Part shown: piece by piece, positions 5,815 to 10,680 of the stretch
Layout: every line of letters starts with the position of its first letter
How positions within the stretch are numbered: the stretch's first letter is position 1
Origin: DASTQL01 sp035462845
Lineage (GTDB): Bacteria > Actinomycetota > Actinomycetes > Jiangellales > Jiangellaceae
DNA length: 10,680 nt
Direction of reading: 5' to 3'
Assembly: GCA_035462845.1 (NCBI GenBank)
Contig: DATHTV010000117.1
Span: 1-10,680 of the forward strand
Translations under genes and position numbers: made by a program
The notes under the pieces: model-generated
Seen by the model: the letters and a program-made list of their open reading frames with translations, nothing else
The model's database searches: none
What the model was told of the DNA's origin: nothing

Positions 5815-7622
5815 GGCGGAACGCTAGCCGAGCCCGGCGTGGAGGGCGCGTCGTGCGCCTCGCCGGATCGCCCGCGCAGCAGCAGCAGCGCCAGCACCGC
5901 GGCGAGCGCGGCGCAGGCGGCCGCGCCCGCGAGGCTGGCGTGCACCTGCGCCAGCACGGTGCGCTGGAGCGCCTCCGCGTACGGGGGGCAGTCCAGCGGC
6001 GTCGTCGGGCACAGCAGGCCCGGGGAGGGCACGTCGGCCTGGGCCCGGTAGAAGGCGCGCAAGCCCAGCGCCGTGAGTGCCGACAGGCCGACCAGCTTGC
6101 CGATGGTCCGGGCGAGGACCAGCAGCGCAGTCGCACGGCCGTGGACCGACGACGGGGTTGCGGCGAGCAGGGCCGCGTTGACCGGCGCGATCGCGAGGCC
6201 GAAGCCCAGGCCGGCGACGAGGAGGACGAGGTCGTCAGTCCGGCCGTCGATGGTGCCGAGGTCCCACGTGGTGGTGTGCAGGAGCCCGGCAGCCGCCAGG
6301 CCCATGCCGGCCCCGGCCAGCGCCGCTCCCGACCGGTGTCGCACCAGCCACCCGCCGAGCAGCGCCCCCACCGGCATGCCGACCAGGAACCGCATCAGCT
6401 CCAGGGCGGCGTCCAGCTGGGTCTCACCGGTCAGCGCCGTCCGGGCGTAGACCGGCACCTGCACCATCGTGGCGATCAGCGCGGCGCCCATCAGCAGGCT
6501 GACGAGCATCGCTCCCCAAGCGGCCGGATGGCGGAGCCGGTCCAGCGGCAGGACGGGGTCGGCGGCGCGTCGCTGCCGCAGCGCCAGGCCGAGCGCCGCC
6601 AGTGCGGCGACGCCGAGGTAGAGCGGGGCGCGCGGCGAGACGAGCTCCACCGTGGCGTCCGCCGTGGCGAAGGCGAGCACGACGCCACCGAGTGCCGTCG
6701 CCGCGAGGAGGGCGCCCGGGAGGTCCACGGCTCGGGCCAGCGCCGGGACGCGGCGGAGGTCTACCCCCGGGCGCCTCGCCGTGAGCTCCCGTGCCACCCA
6801 GCCCGCGAGCAGGGCGGCGGCGAGAAGCGTCACGGGCGCGGTCGCGGCACGGTCTGGCAGCAGTGGCACCCACAGCACGCCCCACCGCACGCTCGAGTCG
6901 AGCGCCTCCGGGCGGACGAGCCCGAGCACCGCCGTCGCGACCGCTCCGGCGAGCAGGACGGCACCGAGCAGGTCGTGCCGCCACGAGCCGGTGGAGCGGC
7001 CGGCAGCGCTGGTGCGCGGGCCCCCCCGGCGACCGAGCAGCACCAGCCCGGTGGCGACGACCAGCCCGAGCCCCAGGTTGAGCCAGAAGATCGCCCGCCA
7101 GTCGGCGACCGCCAGCACGACCGCGCCGACGAGCGGGCCGACCACGGTGCCGAGCTCCTGCACGGCCCCCACCACGCCCAGCGGCAGGCCACGCCTCCGG
7201 ACAGGGTAGAGGTCGGCAACCAGTGCCAGCGTCACGGGCAGGATGCCGCCACTGCCGACGCCCTGGAGGAACCGGCCGACCACGACGGTCACCAGGTCAC
7301 CGGCGACCGCCGTGACCAGTGAGCCGGCCGCGAAGACGACGAGCGAGCCGACCAGCACGGGCGGCCGGCCGACGAGGTCGGCGAGCCGTCCGAGCAACGG
7401 GAGCATCGCCACGAACCCGAGCAGGAAGACGGAGATGACCGGTGCGGCCCGCTGCAGCTCGGTGACGTCGAGGCCGACCCCGACCATGATCTCGGGCAGG
7501 GCCAGCACCACGACGTACGTGTCGGCCGAGGAGACCAGGACCGCGACCGTGGCCAGTGCCAGGACCGACGTCCCCGCGGCGGCGACGCGGGCCGGCTCGG
7601 GGCCGTCAGCCGGTGGGAGCAC
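5811..7622 (-). CDS. DHA2-family MFS transporter, P55 (Rv1410c)-like
   Basis: This 603-residue inner-membrane protein has about 14 predicted helices. Family motifs appear in order: SSADTYVVVLALPEI (31-45, acidic Asp34 in helix 1, motif D), GRLADLVGR (78-86, motif A), GRFLQGVGSGGILPV (116-130, motif B), GAVQELGTVVGPLVGA (152-167, motif C) and DWRAIFWLN (174-182). A late extracytoplasmic loop before the last helix carries CPTTPLDC (Cys538, Cys545), which could form a disulfide. It is longer than mycobacterial P55 (about 518 residues), partly through a central linker and a C-terminal Ser/Pro tail. The start is GTG at 7620-7622, 17 nt inside the lipoprotein gene, with no clear ribosome-binding site, so coupling is likely. 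The lipoprotein neighbour is the main reason to prefer a P55-like lipid exporter over a generic drug-efflux pump of the EmrB type; drug efflux remains possible. Confidence 0.88.
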   Translation of the reverse strand: MLPPADGPEPARVAAAGTSVLALATVAVLVSSADTYVVVLALPEIMVGVGLDVTELQRAAPVISVFLLGFVAMLPLLGRLADLVGRPPVLVGSLVVFAAGSLVTAVAGDLVTVVVGRFLQGVGSGGILPVTLALVADLYPVRRRGLPLGVVGAVQELGTVVGPLVGAVVLAVADWRAIFWLNLGLGLVVATGLVLLGRRGGPRTSAAGRSTGSWRHDLLGAVLLAGAVATAVLGLVRPEALDSSVRWGVLWVPLLPDRAATAPVTLLAAALLAGWVARELTARRPGVDLRRVPALARAVDLPGALLAATALGGVVLAFATADATVELVSPRAPLYLGVAALAALGLALRQRRAADPVLPLDRLRHPAAWGAMLVSLLMGAALIATMVQVPVYARTALTGETQLDAALELMRFLVGMPVGALLGGWLVRHRSGAALAGAGMGLAAAGLLHTTTWDLGTIDGRTDDLVLLVAGLGFGLAIAPVNAALLAATPSSVHGRATALLVLARTIGKLVGLSALTALGLRAFYRAQADVPSPGLLCPTTPLDCPPYAEALQRTVLAQVHASLAGAAACAALAAVLALLLLRGRSGEAHDAPSTPGSASVPP

Positions 7623-8325
7623 GGATGTCGGCGTCGGCGCCGTAGCCGTCGAGCAGCAGGGTGTACGTCTGCTCCGCGCCGCCCTCGTAGAAGGGTCCGG
7701 TGAGCACGGCGCGGCGCAGCTCGGCCGTCGCGGGGTCGAGGGCGAAGCGCGCCGTCACCGTGGCCGAGGGGTCGGCGATGGTCAGCAGCGCGCCGACGAG
7801 CTCGCCGGGCAGCTGCGCCTCGTACTCCTCGAGCACGTCCCCGCCCAGCCGGGTGTCGCCGAGGTCCACCGGGTCGGGATCGGCGGTCAGCAGGGCGGAC
7901 ACCCCGTCCTGGCTGTCGATCAGCTGCCCCGGGTCCCCGACCCCGAACGACCCAGGGTCCACGACGGTGTACGAGGGGGTGAGCGGCAGCTGCGCCCACA
8001 CCGTGCCGTCGATCGACACCAGCGGCACCGTCACGGCCAGGCCCGCCTGCGAGATCCGCAGCTCACCCTCGAACGACGCGGGGTGGGCGGCCACGCCGCT
8101 GCCCGAGACCAGCACGGTGCCGGCCGTGGGCAGGTCCTCCCCGGTCAGCTCCACCGTCACCGAGGGCGTCTCGTCCAGCACGGCCTTGCTCTCCGCCAGC
8201 CGGTCGGCCGGCGTCGACTCCTCCGCCGCCGGGGCGTCCGAGCACGCGGTCAGCCCGGCCGCCATCGCCAGTGCCACGGATGCGAGGACCGACGCGGTGG
8301 CCGGCGCGCGGCGGGGGAGTGGCAC
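7606..8325 (-). CDS. lprG: LprG-like lipoprotein (LppX/LprAFG family)
   Basis: This 239-residue secreted lipoprotein has an N-terminal signal peptide with Arg5/Arg6 and a hydrophobic core (about 10-25). It ends in the lipobox LTAC, so Cys28 should be lipidated and anchor the protein to the outer face of the membrane. Length matches M. tuberculosis LprG (236). The mature part shows LppX/LprAFG features: a linker, then LDETPSVTVELTGEDLP, repeated beta strands, SIDGTVWAQLPLTPSYTVVDP (about 104-124), and a second half with ATVTARFALDPATAELRRAVLTGPFYEGG. The family folds into a half-barrel with a pocket for acylated lipids; LprG hands triacylated lipids to P55. The start is GTG at 8323-8325, with a weak GAGG 4 nt upstream and 13 nt after the parC stop. 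A much longer open frame reads through parC and would bury the signal peptide, so it was rejected. Confidence 0.88.
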   Translation of the reverse strand: MPLPRRAPATASVLASVALAMAAGLTACSDAPAAEESTPADRLAESKAVLDETPSVTVELTGEDLPTAGTVLVSGSGVAAHPASFEGELRISQAGLAVTVPLVSIDGTVWAQLPLTPSYTVVDPGSFGVGDPGQLIDSQDGVSALLTADPDPVDLGDTRLGGDVLEEYEAQLPGELVGALLTIADPSATVTARFALDPATAELRRAVLTGPFYEGGAEQTYTLLLDGYGADADIRAPTG

Positions 8326-8338
8326 GGACCTCAGCCTG

Positions 8339-10680
8339 TCACGCCGGCCCGGCCACCGCCGCGACCGGCTGCAGGAGCCGGGTCCCCGAGCCGTCCCGGC
8401 GGCCCTCCGCCGGCGGCAGGTCGACCGGCACGCCGGAGGCCGCGGCCGCCATCGCCGGCGCCGGGCCGGCCCAGGCAAGCAGGAGGGTGTCCTCACCGCG
8501 GAGCAGGCGGTGGCAGCGGACCCCGCCGGTGGCTCGGCCCTTGGCGGGGTACTCCTCGTACGGCGTGGTCTTGCCGGACCCGGCCTGGGTGCCGGGAAGC
8601 GCCTGCGAGCTCCCCGCGACCGTGACGACCACGTTGTCCTGCTGAGGCGAGACGGCACCGAAGAACACCGCCCGGGCGCCGGCCGAGAGCCGGATCCCGG
8701 CAACCCCGCCTCCGGCCCGGCCCTGCGGCCGGACGGCGGACGCGGCGAAGCGGAGCAGCTGGGCGTCGGTCGTGACGAACACGAGGTCCTCCGCGCCGGT
8801 GCTCAGCTCCACCGCGCCGACCACCCGGTCGTCGTCGTCCAGGCGGACGACCTCCCCCGCCTCCTTGTTGCCCGGGTGGTCGGCGACCACGCGCTTGACC
8901 ACGCCGCGCTCGGTGCCCAGGGCGAGCCCGGGGGAGGACGGGTCGAGGCTGGTCAGGCACAGCACGCGCTCGTCCGCCCCCAGCTCGAGGAACTCGGTGA
9001 GCGGCGCGCCACCCGACAGCGACGGCGCCTGCGCCGTCGGGGGCAGCGCAGGCAGGTCGAGGACGTCGAGCCGGAGCAGCCGTCCGGCGGTCGTCACCGC
9101 GCCCACCTGACCGCGGGTCGTGGTGTCCACCTGGGACACGACGACGTCGTGACGTGCCCGCCGCCCCCCCGCCGGGAGAGGAGCCGTGCCGGCCGCCCGG
9201 GCGAGCAGCCCGGTGCTGCTCAGCAGCACCCGGCAGGGGTCGTCGCCGACCTCGAGTGCGGACGCGGCAGCCACGGCCGGCACCCCGGCGGACTCCAGCA
9301 GCACGGTCCGCCGCGGCGTGGCGTGCGCCGCCGACACCTCGGCGAGCTCGTCGGACACGACCTGCCGGAGCCGCTCCGGGGACCCGAGGATCTCCGAGAG
9401 CGCCTCGATCTCTTTCCGCAGCCGCTCGCCCTCCTGCTCCAGCTCCAGGCGGTCGAACCGGGTGAGCCGGCGCAGCGGGGTGTCGAGGATGTACTGCGCC
9501 TGGACCTCGGAGAGGTCGAAGACCTGCATGAGCCGTGCCTTGGCCGCCGCGCTGTCGTCGCTCGAGCGGATCACCTGGATGACCTCGTCGATGTCCAGCA
9601 AGGCGATGAGCAGGCCGTCGACGAGGTGGAGCCGCTCGGCCCGCCGGCGCCGGCGGTACTCGCTGCGCCGCCGGACGACCTCGAGCCGGTGGTCGAGGAA
9701 GACCCGCAGCATGTCCCGGAGACCGAGGGTCTGCGGCTGGCCGTCGACCAGGGCGACGTTGTTGATCGCGAAGCTGTCCTCGAGCGGGGTGTGCTTGTAG
9801 AGCTGCTCGAGCACGGCTTCGGGCACGAAGCCGCTCTTGACCTCGACCACCAGGCGCAGCCCGGTGCCGCGGTCGCTGTAGTCCTCGACATCGGTGACCC
9901 CCTGCAGCTTCTTGCTGCGCACCAGGTCGGCGATCCGCTCCCTGACCCGCTCCGGGCCGACGTTGTACGGGAGCTCGGTGATCACGATGCCCCGCCGGCG
10001 GGGCGTGATGCTCTCGACCCGGGCGGTGGCCCGGGTGCGGAAGGACCCGCGCCCCGTCTCGTACGCCTCGCGGACACCGTCCAGCCCGACGATCTTGCCG
10101 CCGGTGGGGAGGTCCGGGCCGGGGACGAAGCGCATCAGGTCGTCGAGCGTGGCGTCGGGGTTCGCGAGCAGGTGCCGGGACGCCTCGACGACCTCCCCGA
10201 GGTTGTGGGGCGGCATGTTGGTGGCCATGCCGACGGCGATTCCCGAGGCGCCGTTGACCAGCAGGTTGGGGAAGGCCGAGGGCAGCACCTCGGGCTGCAC
10301 CTCACGACCGTCGTAGTTGGGCACCATGTCGACGACGTCCTCGTCGAGCGAGCCCGTGAGCAGCAGCGCGGCCGGGTCCAGCCGGCACTCGGTGTAGCGG
10401 TAGGCGGCCGGGCCGTCGTCGAGCGAGCCGAAGTTCCCGTGCCCGTCGACGAGGGGCACCCGCATCGCCCAGGGCTGGGCGAGCCGGACGAGGGCGTCGT
10501 AGATCGCCGTGTCGCCGTGCGGGTGCAGGCGGCCCATCACCTCGCCGACGACCCGGGCGCACTTGACGTGGCCGCGGTCCGGGCGGAGGCCCATCTCGCT
10601 CATCATGTACAGGATGCGCCGCTGCACGGGCTTCAGGCCGTCCCGGGCATCCGGCAGCGCCCGCGAGTAGATCACCGAGT
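8339..10680 (-). CDS. parC: DNA topoisomerase IV subunit A (N-terminus outside window)
   Basis: This is the DNA-cleaving subunit of topoisomerase IV. The visible 779 residues begin at SVIYSRALPDARDGLKPVQR; by comparison with relatives about 35-45 N-terminal residues lie beyond the right edge. The winged-helix region has HPHGDTAIYDALVRLAQPW, the quinolone-resistance-determining segment; GyrA Ser83/Asp87 correspond to Thr (codon 10508-10510) and Asp (10496-10498). The catalytic tyrosine is in RYTECRL (codon 10394-10396). NASGIAVGMATN-type sequence (GASGIAVGMATNMPPHN) follows, then the tower domain, a long charged coiled coil (EYRRRRRAERLHL to KEIEALSEIL) and a C-terminal beta-pinwheel. The pinwheel lacks a canonical GyrA box (QRRGGKG); LPAGGRRARHD occupies that position, and it ends with PAKGRATGGVRCHRLL, typical of actinobacterial ParC. 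This supports decatenase rather than gyrase. Its stop lies 13 nt before the lipoprotein start, so the downstream genes probably share its transcript. Confidence 0.93.
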   Translation of the reverse strand, partial: SVIYSRALPDARDGLKPVQRRILYMMSEMGLRPDRGHVKCARVVGEVMGRLHPHGDTAIYDALVRLAQPWAMRVPLVDGHGNFGSLDDGPAAYRYTECRLDPAALLLTGSLDEDVVDMVPNYDGREVQPEVLPSAFPNLLVNGASGIAVGMATNMPPHNLGEVVEASRHLLANPDATLDDLMRFVPGPDLPTGGKIVGLDGVREAYETGRGSFRTRATARVESITPRRRGIVITELPYNVGPERVRERIADLVRSKKLQGVTDVEDYSDRGTGLRLVVEVKSGFVPEAVLEQLYKHTPLEDSFAINNVALVDGQPQTLGLRDMLRVFLDHRLEVVRRRSEYRRRRRAERLHLVDGLLIALLDIDEVIQVIRSSDDSAAAKARLMQVFDLSEVQAQYILDTPLRRLTRFDRLELEQEGERLRKEIEALSEILGSPERLRQVVSDELAEVSAAHATPRRTVLLESAGVPAVAAASALEVGDDPCRVLLSSTGLLARAAGTAPLPAGGRRARHDVVVSQVDTTTRGQVGAVTTAGRLLRLDVLDLPALPPTAQAPSLSGGAPLTEFLELGADERVLCLTSLDPSSPGLALGTERGVVKRVVADHPGNKEAGEVVRLDDDDRVVGAVELSTGAEDLVFVTTDAQLLRFAASAVRPQGRAGGGVAGIRLSAGARAVFFGAVSPQQDNVVVTVAGSSQALPGTQAGSGKTTPYEEYPAKGRATGGVRCHRLLRGEDTLLLAWAGPAPAMAAAASGVPVDLPPAEGRRDGSGTRLLQPVAAVAGPA

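Noticed and set aside
5853..7322. A 489-codon plus-strand open frame antisense to the MFS transporter
   Set aside because: The product is Gln/Arg/Gly-rich and lacks any family motif; opposite strands of GC-rich membrane-protein genes commonly give such frames.
7606..8703. Long form of the lipoprotein gene starting inside parC
   Set aside because: It would put about 125 Arg/Pro-rich residues before a clear signal peptide and lipobox; the GTG at 8325 is the sensible start.

Overview
The window is very GC-rich, with strong G/C preference at third codon positions, frequent GTG starts and tightly packed genes. Gene content is that of a high-GC actinomycete: an actinobacterial-type topoisomerase IV pair, a DUF7455 zinc-finger protein, an LprG/P55-type lipid-export pair and the tail of a probable DUF222-type HNH protein. 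I cannot name the genus from sequence alone; a non-mycobacterial actinomycete fits, because mycobacteria generally lack a separate parE/parC pair.

Layout. 1-292 (+) is the 3' end of a gene that looks like a DUF222/13E12 HNH-endonuclease tail. It converges on a minus-strand pair, a DUF456 membrane protein (1577-2059) followed by ornithine aminotransferase rocD (363-1580). These two overlap by an ATGA junction. A small DUF7455 zinc-ribbon gene (2157-2381, -) lies upstream of them and is separated from the pair by a perfect 15-bp hairpin. It is divergent from parE (2591-4702, +), across a 209-bp intergenic region that should hold both promoters. parE is followed on the same strand by an unrecognised gene (4791-5300, possibly starting earlier).

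From 5320 to the right edge everything is on the minus strand, transcribed right to left: parC (8339 to beyond 10680), an LprG-like lipoprotein (7606-8325), a 14-helix DHA2-type MFS transporter like P55 (5811-7622) and a small beta-carbonic anhydrase (5320-5814). Junctions are 13 nt, then a 17-nt overlap, then a 4-nt overlap, so these four genes look like one transcription unit.

Functionally, ParE and ParC together form topoisomerase IV, which unlinks daughter chromosomes; here their genes converge from either side of a 3.6-kb block. LprG and P55 form a known lipid-export pair in Mycobacterium tuberculosis (Rv1411c-Rv1410c). The carbonic anhydrase supplies or removes bicarbonate. RocD links ornithine to glutamate semialdehyde.

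I see no CRISPR array, phage module, insertion sequence, tRNA or rRNA. Most of the window is ordinary core genome. The points worth following up are the parC-lprG-MFS-carbonic anhydrase tandem, the unrecognised gene after parE with its apparent non-canonical start, and several short repeats sitting on stop codons.
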